Below, piece after piece: positions 32,957-43,861 of a stretch of 64,000 nt of DNA. Source of the DNA: Rusavskia elegans (Eukaryota; Ascomycota; Lecanoromycetes; Teloschistales; Teloschistaceae); assembly GCA_011316305.1 (NCBI GenBank), contig SAUG01000117.1:145535-209534 (forward strand), given 5' to 3'. The translations under genes were made by a program, and so were the position numbers. The first letter of the stretch is position 1. Each line of letters opens with the position of its first letter. The notes under the pieces were generated by a model, which saw only the letters and a program-made list of their open reading frames with translations, searched no databases and was not told the origin of the DNA.

Positions 32957-33572
32957 TCATAAGGTATTTCTGCGACGTCCACGGAGACTGTCTTTTTGTT
33001 TCGCCTCGATCTCCCCTAATGTCTCATGAATACAGCGAAATGCATCTCGCTGAGAATGATGGCGTGGTTGGTTTAAAAGCTCCTTCTCCTCTCGCAGTTC
33101 CTCTGGGTAGATGCGCGAGAAACGTGGTGACAGACGTGGGGATGGTGGAGGATCCGACGACGGAGAAGAGTAGGAGGATGACAAGGAGCTTGTCGATGCT
33201 GCTGCACGTATAGCATGAGGCATTATAGTTGTCTTTACGGTATTTACAGTCGTCGTGGTCGTCTCGGTCGCCGCGGTGAAAACGGTGGTGCTAACGGTAG
33301 TGGGGGTAGTTATGGTCGCAGGAGCGGTCGCAGCTCCCACAATAAAGGCACCGTATAAGACAGTGGATGAGTTTGTCGCGTGCTCGACGCCGCGAGATAT
33401 TCCACCTGATGACAATGACGATAGGGATGAGGTAGAGACGGAAGAGGGGAGCGGAGCGTAAGGCCATTGTCTGTGGAGATGATTGATGGTGAATGGTGAA
33501 ACAAACGTCCAAGCAAAGGAGAAGATGGCTTTGCGAGCAATGTAAAGCAGAGTGTATTGTGCTTGAAGCGTC
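32957..33572 (-). CDS. Hypothetical Ser/Thr-rich protein, start not identified
   Basis: An open frame of about 205 codons has no in-frame ATG near its 5' end, so a small 5' exon would be needed. It begins with a hydrophobic, aromatic segment (TLLYIARKAIFSFAWTFV), continues with a GAFIVGAATAPATITTP stretch and a Thr-rich run, then a Ser/Pro-rich region and a charged C-terminus (EELREEKELLNQ). It lies inside the left duplicate block. The equivalent right-block sequence (48.2-48.8 kb) does not preserve this frame, which argues against it. The opposite strand is also partly open. Confidence 0.25.
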
Positions 33573-34344
33573 TACCGGGTAAAGGATGCTTTAATGGTCT
33601 TTTTCACTGCATAAAAGGCCGTGCTTGCATCATACACACGAAGAGCCGCTAATTCGCCAAGATCTCCCTGTTTTCACGCTACACAACGCTCACCAGAGAC
33701 CAAAATCCCTCTTCGAGAAGCCAGAAAACGCTGCACTTCAGCAACGGATCTATCCCTTGGGATATCGTGCACTACCTCCCTTCGAGATCCTATCAGGGTC
33801 GTCTAGATTTGATCGCGGTCAAGACTGCTCTTCGTTATAGCAGGAAATCACGCTACTCCTTTGCTTCCCAACAAATCCACGTATAACTGCACGACCTTCA
33901 TGCCAGGTCACCAACTTAGAAGTCTCGACCTCTGACTCTTCTCTCCACACTCACGATCTCTGAACAACGACCCGGGGCTGGATACACAAATCCATTTTGT
34001 TCGCAGCTCCAACAGGCCAGCAGCCAAACTTGATTTCAGACAGAGACCTACACAACTCATCTCAAGGTCTAGGATCTCGATGCTTAACCAGAACGAAAAC
34101 TTTCGCATCAACCCAATCAGCTCAAGTAAGATCTTAATTCCAGACCGTGCACTAACCATTGTTCCTTTGCGACTGCTGATTCCATATCTAGTCTCTCGAC
34201 AGCGTCCCGAAGCTGGATGCATCGATCGCCCAAGGCTCCCATAAAGCTATCGTAAGTCAACGCCTAATCTTCTACCTTGACTCGAGGCCTAGTTAATATT
34301 CAGTCTTTTCGAGCGAGACCGAAGACGTTGCCGATCATACTACG

Positions 34345-36697
34345 ATGTCGAGCTACAGCGATGACTCCCTTGCACAGCCCGCTCGCGGTGTTAGAAAGCA
34401 ACCCGTCCGTCAAGCGACTCTCCACCAGAGTTCATCAGACAACATTGTATATCAGCCTGATCGTGGAACAAGATCATACCCAAGTCTGCCATTCGATTTT
34501 ACAGCCGATGAGGGACCTCGCATTGTCAACATCGAGGAGGCTCTTCGCCTGTACCATCCAATGGTAGATCATCAGGCACCGTTCACTAAACCCCATCGAA
34601 AGGGTGAAAAATCCCACAAAGAGATTACTGTCCATCTAGCCGTCAATGGCAAAAGACCCAGGACCGCTCATGAGTGTAGGACGGCTGTGGTAGTGAAAGC
34701 ACCCTGGGGTAACAAGTCCGACCGCTGGAATATCGTGATCAATGGTTGCAGGTACTTTGTCATCTCGAACATGGAAGCTGGTGGAGCTGGAACGGCGACA
34801 AAGAGGGATTTAGTCATAAAGCCGTTGCGTTCCCAGTCGAAGTAAGTCTTCGATGGGAAAAATGTAGTCTTTTTGTGGTAATACTAAGCGTCCCTTAGGA
34901 TTTCCGTGCCCCACGATCTTCGTCTCCATCGTCCTCGTCATCTTCAGACAGCGATTTATCCGGGTCAGGAGGTACGTCAAGTGCTAGACAGTTATCGGGT
35001 CTTCGGATCCAACCTCAAGAGTCCGAGGACAAACGATTTCAAGCTGTGGAGCTGCTAATCGAAGACTCTGTCGCAGTTGTAGTAGTCCGCCGTGAGGTTG
35101 CAACATCAGGAAAGGTTGAATTCCCTTTTATAGTGGGTACATGAATAGAGTTAGTATGATACTCCCAGTACTGGTCATCGTTTAGGAGATCAAAACCCCA
35201 CGAGCTTCAAGCTCACAATTTCCACCCTTACAAGGTTCACCCTTACAAGCTTCGCCTCACCAAGCTTCGTCACCACCAGCTTCACACACGAGAGAGCCAT
35301 CGTCACAAGCTTCATACCACGAAACATCATCACCACCAGCGTCACCATCCTCGCCTGCCAGGAGAAATTCGTCAAAACATTCGGGGTCGGGCTATACTTC
35401 GGACTCGGTATCCTCTGACGTCGATTCTGAAGCGTCTGAAGAGCAAGGTACGCAAACAGCAGATGTTGACCATGGCGACGAATTGACAGCCCCCTAAGCC
35501 AATACGCGATCCGTTCCACGCCTGCCAGTTGACCTTCTAACCCCGCTATAGATTTCCTCACCCCTAAACCAACGCAAAGAGTCACCCGAGGGGCATGCAA
35601 GCGTGCTCGATTGACGTCCACCGAAGACTCCCAATCTGAGATCGATAGAGAGAGTAACCGAGTTGCTACCAAAAGAGTCACACGAAGTAGCGCTTCAATG
35701 CCATCCAAACGTCCTCGGATGACGTCTACCGAGAAGTCGCAGTCAGAAGCTTATAGAACCTACAATCGAACTGCCACCCCTGGAAGAGCAACACGACAAG
35801 GCGCTTTAAGGCGAGCAAAGCCTGCTCGAAGCACGTCTACTGAAGAGTTTCAATCCGGGACTGATAGAGAGCGTGATCGCATTGTCACCGCAAAAAGAGC
35901 AACACGAGGAGGCGCTTTTCTTCTATCCCAGCGTGCTCGACCGATATTTACTGAACAGTCGGAGTCTGGGTATTGTAACGGAAAGACTGATCGGGCTTCG
36001 TCGACAACAATAGCGCCGAACCATTTCCCTGCGCCAAGATTGGCCGTAAGCATATCCTCGGGGAGTACCGATAACACGACAGACGACGAACGCGAGGAGC
36101 ACCAGTCGAACTCGAGAACACAACGTCGTCAGCGCCCCCTCTATAAAAGTGATACCAGAACAGATGTTTCGGTAAAGGAACCGATCAACCAAACTATAGA
36201 GGCGGTGCCTACCAACATGATTGAGGTAGCTTTACCTCGAATTCATGTCACTGAGGGTCGTGCTGGTATTCCGAACGAAGGCCAAGTACAGGTACGTGAT
36301 AGACTATGTCCAATGATCTATGCAGTACCAGATACTAATATTCACCGCTCGCCAGCGCCCTACGCGAGACACGAGTTCAGCGACAGTAGCCATTCAACTA
36401 TCAGAGACCAACATTGCAACGACGAAAAGACATTTGTTCTCGATGCAGCAAACGTACCTAAAGCAAAAAGTGGAGACAGATGAACGAGAAGAAGCGCTTG
36501 AAAAGTTACAAGAAGCAGCAGATAAAGCAAGAGTCGAGTACAACACTGCTCAGTCCACAGCGGAAGAAGTTCAGAAACAATTGAACGGTGTTCTAGAGAT
36601 AGCGGCGGGATTGAAACCCGGGCTTACAAGAATGACGGAAAAGATCGAAAGAGAGAAGTCAGAGATTATTGATCGACGCGCAGCGAAAGCAGCATGA
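34345..36697 (+). pseudogene. A-family copy A5 with a frameshift in the conserved domain
   Basis: The exons are 34345-34841, 34899-35132, 35186-35447, 35552-36291 and 36356-36697. Exon 1 has the conserved domain: ITVHLAVNGKRPRTA, WNIVINGCRYFVI. It then switches frame near 34760; the ancestral frame reads GSWWSWNGDKEGFSHKAVAFPVE up to the GTAAGT donor, while the actual frame ends at a TAA across the donor. Exon 1 is 497 bp, one short of phase. Downstream exons are intact: a Ser-rich acidic linker, a 37-aa tandem repeat (35593-36010), and a coiled coil (LKQKVETDEREEALEKLQEAADKARVEY...). If the frameshift is real the gene is dead; if it is a sequencing error the product is about 690 aa. Confidence 0.6.
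35593..36010 (+). repeat. Four tandem copies of a ~37-residue coding repeat in A5
   Basis: Units start at 35593, 35692, 35803 and 35914 (spacing 99, 111 and 111 bp). Consensus protein features are KRxRxTSTEExQS, then DRExxR and TxKRATRxGA. The first three are well kept; the fourth loses its second half. The repeat is basic with regularly spaced Ser/Thr and is probably disordered. Confidence 0.75.
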
Positions 36698-36699
36698 GG

Positions 36700-37746
36700 G
36701 TATGTTAAAATCTCGTTACCGATGAGGCGAATCAATTACAGCCGATACAACGGTACTAACGGTATATAGGAACATTACTATGAAATGTCAGACAGGCTGA
36801 GGGATACTAAAGCCGACAGCTCACGCCTGTAGTTGGCGAAAGAAGGGCGAAAGAAGGCCTCTGATGAGATCAATTTCGGGAGCATGCGATTTGAAAGCGA
36901 ACGACTCACTGGTAGGCCAGTCATGGGCATCTGGTGCCATAAAGTCTGGCGTCAGGTGGGTCGCTAAAAGCGAGGCACGCTGCCAGGTAATATTCAGAGG
37001 TGGTTTCAGATCAAGAGACAATGCGATCACTATTGTATCTTGAGCAAAAGAGTTTCCACTTTGTTCTCTTGGGATTCGGCATGCTGTTGTAGGGTGAGAC
37101 GGTGGGTGAGATTGAGGCTTCGCGTACGACGTCCGTATCCGCCCTACTTCCATCTGTTAAGTCAAGCCTCTGTGAACGCGCAGACAGACAGCACTCGAAA
37201 CGCTGCCTACCATTATCGACATGGTAGCGGAAAAGTTCGGATGGCGCAAGAAGCGGCAAGATAAAGATTGAGCACATGCTCGTTCAGCCCTCTTCAATCA
37301 AAATGCACAACGTAACAAGGCGCCAACGACGTTCGGTACTTCGATGTAGGTTTCCGTTCTATCGATTGCTTGATTACCATGGAACAGCGGCTTTATCCAC
37401 TACCTGCCCTCTCTTCTACCTTGGCTTTCGAGTCCAGAAAAGTAGGGTGAATGAGCAGACGGCCGACGAAGGTATCCACCATGACCTCTCGCATTTTCTG
37501 CTAATCTGGAGTCGTGTGAGGATTCGTCTTTTACCAGTGCAACTCCGTCGCTCGAAGAGAAGATGTCTTGGCACTCCTTGCTCCATCCCTAATGATGCAA
37601 TTTTTGCTCAGCAGCCTGGGCAGCGCTACGGGCCAATCGCCTCTTCATCTTCGAATACCGGTCGTCCTGCAATGCCCCAGTATCTTAGCGATACATCTTC
37701 TGGTAATGAGGGGAGCCATAGGAGGAGAGGAGACTCCTGGTCTTAC
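36700..37746. other. Interval between A5 and B3 remnant
   Basis: A splice-like pair (GTATGT near 36702; TACTAAC...TATATAG near 36768) suggests A5 once had one more short exon (EHYYEMSDRLRD...), as A7 does. The rest, including frames antisense to B3, shows nothing I can support. Confidence 0.3.
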
Positions 37747-38327
37747 CCGTGTTTCCAGAACCCATCGTATCTGGCGCATATACTGCCTGTCATGTCGGCT
37801 GTCCCGATTCGCAGCTTCGAGATTCTGCAGCTGCTTTGCAAGATCCTTCTTTTTTTGTTTGAACAGCTGTATTCGGGTGACCGTCAGTGAAGCAAAAGGT
37901 ATGCGTTTTGTTAGAGGCGAGATGACTTACATCGATGTCAGCCGATGAGATCAGGCACCAGCTTGAACGGAAATGTTCGACCCATGTCCAGAGTTGTGGA
38001 CTGTAAACAGTCAGGAGAGGATCGCTATACTGTAGGAGAAACAAGTATTTGATTCATGCGAATCCCTTTGACGTACCTGATCCTGTGCCACGAGAAACAT
38101 AACCCCGATATCAAGAGACCAGCAGCGCAGATTTTGTCCTCGAAGAAACCCTTGAGTATACCGACTTGGTTTAGTTCCGCGGATGCTGTAAGGTCCTGCG
38201 TGGCGTATTAGCTAGCTATCGACAGCCACAGAAATTGACAAGTAAGGCAACAGAGACCGACCCATACGAAGTATGTTGCGCATGTTAGGATGAACCCTAT
38301 AGTCCAGTCGATTGAATATGATGGCAT
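37747..38327 (-). pseudogene. B-family copy B3: membrane segment plus coiled coil, in-frame stop
   Basis: The exons are 38327-38077 (251 bp, identical in length to exon 1 of B2), 38000-37931 and 37866-37747. Exon 1 starts MPSYSIDWTIGFILTCATYFVW, a membrane helix. It has an in-frame TAA at 38208-38210, then LTASAELNQV, aligned with FASMDPIEV of B2, and a second helix (AAGLLISGLCFSW). Exon 2 reads PQLWTWVEHFRSSW, the counterpart of PYLWSWIDNANSS in B2. Exon 3 is a coiled coil (LFKQKKKDLAKQLQNLEAANR). Intron positions and phases (2, 0) match B2. The stop makes it a likely pseudogene unless initiation occurs downstream. A 3' continuation is not resolved. Confidence 0.55.
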
Positions 38328-38800
38328 GATACTCAGAGTACTTGAGAGCTTGGTTGAACAAGTTCGGTGAATCTTATAGACGTACGATATAACTGCGTTG
38401 TTCGAGGAAGCAGGGCAGATCTTGCAAGCCAACAAGATAAGTAAATTTCGAAAAGCCAGGTCGATCTGGTGCACGTGATCTAAGTGCAAAAACTACGACG
38501 TCAATTACCACACCTTCGGGACCACAAAGTCTTTATTATGTTTACAGCATGGTGGTATGTTGTGGCCAATGCAACTCCGCAAGTCATACAGGAGATGTCT
38601 GCGATATGCTGGCTCCCTCTCCAATGATACATTCTTCGATCAATTATCATCATTAAGTACAAGATCAAGTGCAATGTGGGCCAGAAAGTAGTCACCAAAC
38701 AAGGCCCATGTCCACCGCGTGGCGTACCCCTTAACTATTCTGTTCCTTCTTGGAACCTGTGTTCGCCTATTGCTATCCAATAGCAGTAAGTCAGCAAGAA

Positions 38801-39861
38801 TCAGGCAGCTGTTCCATCGAATTCCTCAACTGAGGTACCATATTCGCTGCACGTCGAGCTACATGTGTCCCTTACGTCGCTATAGGCAGCGTATCGAAAA
38901 TGCTTGAGGTTTGTTTCAAACTGCTGTAGCGCCAAGGTATGTCAGCATGGTGGACTCTTCGCTTGACGATGTCAAGATCGAGGAAATTTCAGTCTTACCT
39001 CCGCTTTCAATTGGTGTAGTTCATGACGGGTAACCTGAATATGAAGCCTCTCATTTCGCAAATGAGCTTTATGATCTTGGATTTGATCCCCGAGGTTCTG
39101 AATCAGCTGATACTTAACATCCACCAAAATAAATTCATGGTTTTGGGTCTGGTGTCGGAGGTCCTGGATTATTCTCGCCTGTTCTCGAACATGGTGTTCG
39201 CGCTGGTAAAGAGGGTTGGTGTTAGATGGTCTATACGCTCGGTCTCGATACAAGCTTCCAGTTACCTCGAGCTTCCCAACGACACTCCCGCCAGCTTCAT
39301 GAAGCGTTCTGAGAAGATGCTGCTGTTTCGTTGCCTTTGGGGGTGGTAGCGGCTGAGAAGTCCGATCTTGCTTCCGCGGTTGTATAGTATCTTCGACCTT
39401 GTTGAAGCGACGACTGTGGGAGTGGCTGCTGGTGTGCCGCCGTAGGAATCTCGAAATCTGCCCGCTGAGAACGATGATCAACCTGCTTGAATTGGCATTG
39501 TCGATCCAAGACCAAAGATAGGGACTGTGAATAGTCAGTCAGTAGACGAACACCGCACAGTAGGAACAACAGGCATTTAACAAGGGGTATTCAGAGACCT
39601 CCGAACTTACTTTGACCAATACCATCCGATGAACAGCGCCTGTGGCCAGAAACATGCAAAGCACAATATCCATTCCAAGCTCCTGGACAGTGTCTGGACT
39701 TCTATGGGATCCATGGAGGCAAAGGGTTCGGTCATACAATGGAACCGTACCACCTGGGATACCAATGCATAACCAAGACGATAGAGTAGGATCAGTGGTC
39801 CCGATTTTGCTTGAAATATCAAGAAGAATAGCTTGAGGGTTTTAAAGGAGGGGGGCGACAT
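38801..39861 (-). CDS. B-family protein (copy B2): two membrane helices, linker, coiled coil
   Basis: Three exons, 39861-39611, 39524-38999 and 38923-38801, give 299 aa. The start MSPPSFKTLKL parallels MSPSW of B1. Exon 1 carries hydrophobic segments (LKLFFLIFQAKSGPLILLYRLGYAL and ILCFACFWPQALFIGWYW) around the conserved EPFASMDPIEV motif, and ends in phase 2. Exon 2 has PYLWSWIDNANSS, a basic Pro/Gln linker, and a long coiled coil (IIQDLRHQTQNHEF..., IQNLGDQIQDHKAHLRNERL). Exon 3 adds a short tail, QFETNLKHFRYAAY. The layout suggests a membrane-anchored protein with a cytosolic coiled coil. Not recognised. Confidence 0.6.
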
Positions 39862-40295
39862 GGTTGGTAAATGGTTCGCATTTGGAGTTGGTAGTCGCAG
39901 GATATATTCAGTTGCAGTGGATGTTGGAATTGCGTTGTGAAAATAATTGGTACGGTCATTGCAAACCAACAAGGTATAAGAGTAGAACTAAGGACGAACA
40001 GCTAGGCCCAATCGGGCTAGGTACTTTGGACGAAAAGGGAGGTATCATCATTGCAGTAACAGGTCAAAGCAATCATTATATGTATAGTAGTATCCACTGT
40101 ATAGCCTCATCTAACGTTCGCAGGTCCCAAGGCTCGAGCTTGGATCTATCGAGTCTTGGAGGACGAAAATGAACACAGTTTACAGCAGGCGAAGGAATGA
40201 AGATGGTGCAAAAGTCCTAGAGACGCCAGCGACAGCAGCACCCACGGGGCCACTTTCAAACCATTTCCATCAGTGTTGACATTATCTCATGAGTG

Positions 40296-40592
40296 TCAAA
40301 TTCTATGGTCTTTGCCGACTATCTTGGGAATGTTGCCAATGTCTATGATCTGCCCGAAATAAAGCCAATGCTTGGGTCCCATTGTCGAAACTTTCCTTCG
40401 AATGACCGCCTGGAAGGTCCTTAGATTGGATAGTCGTCCTTTCCACTTCTTGAAGCCAAACGTAGATAGGAAAGCCCATCCATACGGAATCCTCGCTATC
40501 ACAGACCCAAGAATCTCATCGAGCTCGTGAAAGAGTTTGTCTTCTTTGCGATTATTCCCAATTTTCCAAGGCTCTATCAATGAACGTTTCAT
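40296..40592 (-). CDS. C module (copy C1), small unrecognised open frame
   Basis: A 98-codon frame starts at ATG 40592 and contains KLFHELDEILGSV, YGWAFLSTFGFKKWKGRL, AVIRRKV and KHWLYFGQIIDIG. A second copy at about 41865-42190 has IEIKELWFSNIARKG, NWNILYSKLDFDRLKEIIYRQL and RWLYFRQIINIA at matching positions. The recurrence with conserved order supports coding. It overlaps the predicted last exon of B1 (40552-40642) in another frame, so one of the two ends is misplaced. It could be a separate gene or a 3' exon of the preceding gene. Its position just upstream of B2, like C2 before B1, indicates a duplicated C-B unit. Confidence 0.45.
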   Translation of the reverse strand: MKRSLIEPWKIGNNRKEDKLFHELDEILGSVIARIPYGWAFLSTFGFKKWKGRLSNLRTFQAVIRRKVSTMGPKHWLYFGQIIDIGNIPKIVGKDHRI

Positions 40593-41657
40593 CTCCGTGT
40601 CCCAATGACAGCCGAATGGTCAGCCATGTCCGATAGATTCTGCTGCAGCGCCATAATATGTTAGCCCGACATATTTTGGCAACGACAGGAGAGATAGGAA
40701 GGTTCGGCTTACCTTTGTTGGCCCATACCCTGGACCTGATTTTCGAGGTCCTGCCCGCGGTATTGGAGATCCTGGGACCGTCTTGTATCAGATTTCTTGC
40801 ATCCCGACGGTAAGTATCTTCCTTGACTTACGCTGGGGGTTATAGCATCACTCCTATAGGCTTCAAAGCCTACTCCATTGCTCTTCGGCTGCTTTCCTCG
40901 AGACCGTGGTAATAGCAGCGTAGGAGTCGAACTCGTTATTTGCGATTGCGTAGATAGTCTCGCAGCAGGATTGTTGCTCAAGGACGATACGCTCTTTTCC
41001 CCCTGGTGAACGTTTTGGGGTTGGCCGTTGATGTGTCGCTGGGTGGACCTTGGAGTCTGGCTAATGCGAACGACTCTTGACCTGAAGACCAAAGTACAAT
41101 TAGAACAATAACCGGTTGATAAGTGGGGATCGTTATATATACTTTAAGAGATACCACCCCAACATCATCCAGTACAAACATACAGGAGTCATCCGTTTTA
41201 TCCATTGCAGGGGGTCGGCGAGTTTCTGTAGTTCCGTTGGATCCTTAGACGCAAATGGATCGTGCAGGAAGGAATAGAGTTCGAAGATTGACGATACCAG
41301 GTTTAGACCGAGCCAGAATGGGATGAATGACAGTACTAATAACAGTACGGGTCTTAGTAGAATCACCCGGTTCATCCGTCTGAAGGCGAAGTATATCGAT
41401 AAGACCATCTGAGTAATTCGTTTGAAGAAGAGGATAATCAATAGGACCACCCTGGTAGGTCGTCTAATGAAGAACAACAACAAGATCAGAAGTAGTATCA
41501 ATAAGGAAAAGCCAGCCATGATGATGAACAAGAGGAGCAAAATACGGTCGCCTGGAAAGACCAGTAACCCGAAGAGGGAAGCAGCCGAGAAAGAAGCTGA
41601 GCACATAAGTAGTAGCTGGAGCCACAAAGACAGCCATGACACCCAGGATGGTGACAT
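40552..41657 (-). CDS. B-family protein (copy B1): multi-pass membrane segment plus short coiled coil
   Basis: The exons are 41657 to about 41143, 41081-40832, 40771-40713 and 40642-40552, giving about 304 aa. The start MSPSWVSW is the counterpart of MSPPSF in B2. Exon 1 holds up to five hydrophobic spans, including a very Leu/Ile-rich run (RILLLLFIIMAGFSLLILLL...) between Arg-rich loops, and then DPFASKDPTELQKLADPLQW and MMLGWYLLK at the phase-2 donor, as in B2. Exon 2 is a polar Ser/Gln linker, and exon 3 is DLQYRGQDLENQVQGMGQQ. The last exon and its frame are uncertain because C1 overlaps it. Function is unknown. Confidence 0.55.
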
Positions 41658-41864
41658 GTTGGGCGAATGTTTCACTGCTCTGCCTGGTGGTGGCAGCGTT
41701 GGGGTTGGTTGCACTTGTATGGAATTTCGGTGGGGGAAAAGTACGTGCATTGACCTCAAACCAACATGATGTCTTGAATAACGTAAGGATTGGGAAGGCC
41801 GTACAGCTAGACCCGATCAGGTAAGATAATGGGATAATCCAGGTTGGAATTATTCCCGTCAGCA

Positions 41865-42190
41865 AGGATGTTTCTCACGTGCAATGTTTATAATCTGCCT
41901 AAAGTAAAGCCAACGCCTCTCTATCACGGAGTTGCCTGTATATAATCTCCTTTAGACGATCGAAGTCAAGCTTACTATATAGAATATTCCAATTGTCCGT
42001 ACTACTGGCCAGAGTATTAATAATAATAGAAGCGCCTTTCCTTGCAATGTTACTGAACCACAACTCCTTAATCTCAATCGGCTGACCCGAACTTGAGAGG
42101 TCCGGCGGGGGCGCTCGATCAGCGCTGACGTAGCCGCCGTCATGATGCTGCCTCTCGGTGTCAGCGAGATAGACAGGTCCTGCATGCTGG
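41865..42190 (-). pseudogene. C module (copy C2), frameshifted
   Basis: One frame gives GQPIEIKELWFSNIARKG, NWNILYSKLDFDRLKEIIYRQLRD and then a stop. The conserved RWLYFRQIINIAREK end lies in a second frame. Compared with C1, a one-base indel between IIYRQL and RWLYF explains this. No start is evident. It lies immediately upstream of B1. Confidence 0.5.
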
Positions 42191-42193
42191 AGG

Positions 42194-42333
42194 CTAGCGT
42201 GTGGGCGATGGCTTTGGGCGTCTTGGAACTCCGTTTGTGGTGTGCTGATTTGACGACTTGGAACTAGCGTGTGGGCGATGGCTTTGGGCGTGTTGGAATA
42301 CTGCTTGTGGTGTGCTGATTTGAGGACTTGGAG
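42194..42333. repeat. 70-bp tandem duplication (2 copies)
   Basis: Units beginning CTAGCGTGTGGGCGATGGCT at 42194 and 42264 are nearly identical over 70 bp. They lie between the 3' end of A8 and the C2 remnant. Confidence 0.85.
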
Positions 42334-42403
42334 ATCTGATCATCTCCTCAAGCTTATCCTCAAGGAAGCTGCACCAAAGTTGAGATTCATAGAGGATTTG
42401 ATT

Positions 42404-43861
42404 TTAGTGGGTGTTTGAGGTCTTCTTGAGGTGATTTCCAGGCTGACAGAAGCACACGACTTGGTGGTGTAGAACTTCCCCGGTCATCAACTCACCAGCA
42501 ACATCGACGAGGCCCTTAGGGTTATCTCTGGAGACTCTCGAGCTGCCGTCATCGGCATTGAAGATTTGCTCGTACACATATTGACGGACGATGTCGCGGC
42601 CAGAACGATCGATGGAAAACAGAGCGTTGTGATCCCCGCGAAGATTGAGCATCGTCAATATGAGGCGTTCAAGCTCAGGTACTTGAGCGCACCGATATCG
42701 ATGAGACCCTTGGATTGGTTGCGGCATTGTAGTGCTGGTCGTCATCTGCGGATGTTTTGATGATTTTGCGATTTGACAATAACTGTCATACGATGCCATC
42801 GCTTCTCCTCGCTCTGTACCACTATCATGATTGAAGCGACGACGTTGGGAGGAGCTGTTGGCATAGGACGGTCCTGCAGAGCTTGATAGTCGTTCGGATT
42901 GAGTGGCTTCGAATGCTGGCCTATGTCTCCGATGCAGTGATTGAATATTTGTATCATTCGGAGTGACTGCGTCGAAATGATAGCATTCGCTCGAAGGCGG
43001 TTTCTTTACTGATCCAGGCTGGAATTGATATTGGTCATCGTCCAAAGATATATCCACAGCCCCTCTAAAATCATCGATGACGGCAGCACATCTTTTTCTT
43101 AACGGAGGATTGACATTCAGCTGTCTTGTAGTGCCCTCTTGTCCTTGAGCGTGACCCGTCGTGAACTCTGGTTTGTTTTTTTGCTGTGCCGATGGTCCAA
43201 CTTCCTGGGCTTGAAAACGTCGAGGACCCTGTTGAGAAGCAGAAATAAGTTTAGCCTGATCCTAAATAAGGATCAGCATCTCTTCCTTTAACCTTTAGCC
43301 CTGTCTCGTCCTGTCCAAACTCACCTTCGTCGGATACCCAATCAGTCGATCCTCATGGATGGCATCCTCAGGACCTTTCCATTCACACCAACACAGCTTG
43401 CCATTCTTCAACTTGATCAGGTAGACGATCAGGCGAAAGATTACTATATCGTAAGTCCAACAATAGTGTCCGTTGCCTGCAATCTCGCTGAAGAGATCAG
43501 CATGGGGTGTTACGAATCTCACGGCGTTGACTCACTTGTTCAGCTGGATGTTTGAAGAAATGCCGGCAAGGTTCGTGCGGCCATGGAGGTCGAGTGGCCA
43601 GCAGAGGGGGGATGTTCCGGGGCTGTGCCGCAATTTGGCTAGGGTAAAGAGCTCTCGCTGGGGTTCTGCGTAGACGCGAGCTGGTTGAGGTGGTAGCGGT
43701 GGTGATCGTGGTGGTAGTGGTGGTGGTTGGATGGGTGGCGGGTGAATTTGAGGAGCATGCTGAGTCGTTGTTGGAAGTACGTGTGCGTGTGTGGAAGCTG
43801 GATTGGGATTGGCATTGGGATAGTACGTTGAATTTTTGTTCAAGACATTGGCCAATGACAT
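42404..43861 (-). CDS. A-family protein (copy A8), close relative of A3
   Basis: Three exons, 43861-43536, 43487-43325 and 43228-42404, give 437 aa. The start MSLANVLN and the following Asn/Pro/His-rich head match A3. The conserved domain is split by an extra phase-2 intron (48 bp): SPLCWPLDLHGRTN, HYCWTYDIVIFRLIVYLIK, CEWKGPEDAIHEDRLIGYPTK at the second donor. Exon 3 is disordered (GPSAQQKNKPEF; DISLDDDQYQF; SAGPSYANSSSQRRRF, shared with A3). It then gives a more ordered C-terminal part (ELERLILTMLNLRGDHNALF, SGRDIVRQYVYEQI) unlike the coiled-coil ends of other copies. Intron 2 (96 bp) contains the perfect palindrome CTGATCCT-AAATA-AGGATCAG. A further intron in exon 3 is possible. Confidence 0.6.

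Larger units (their letters stand above)
31235..34841 (+). repeat. Block duplicate, left copy (pairs with 44545-49897)
   Basis: Colinear similarity anchors are 31235/44545, 31570-31735/44830-44991, 32353-32500/47165-47330, 32640-32760/47470-47600, 33620-33720/48835-48960 and 34540-34840/49600-49897. Spacing differs because the right copy is longer. The two copies carry A4 then A5, and A6 then A7. Confidence 0.65.

Noticed and set aside
37276..37948. Long plus-strand frames of up to 204 codons
   Set aside because: Largely antisense to the spliced B3 exons, which match B2 in position and phase; no independent motif.
42566..42760. Short plus-strand frames within the A8 locus
   Set aside because: Antisense to exon 3 of A8, which is supported by its SAG.[PS]Y..[NS]SSQR match to A3.
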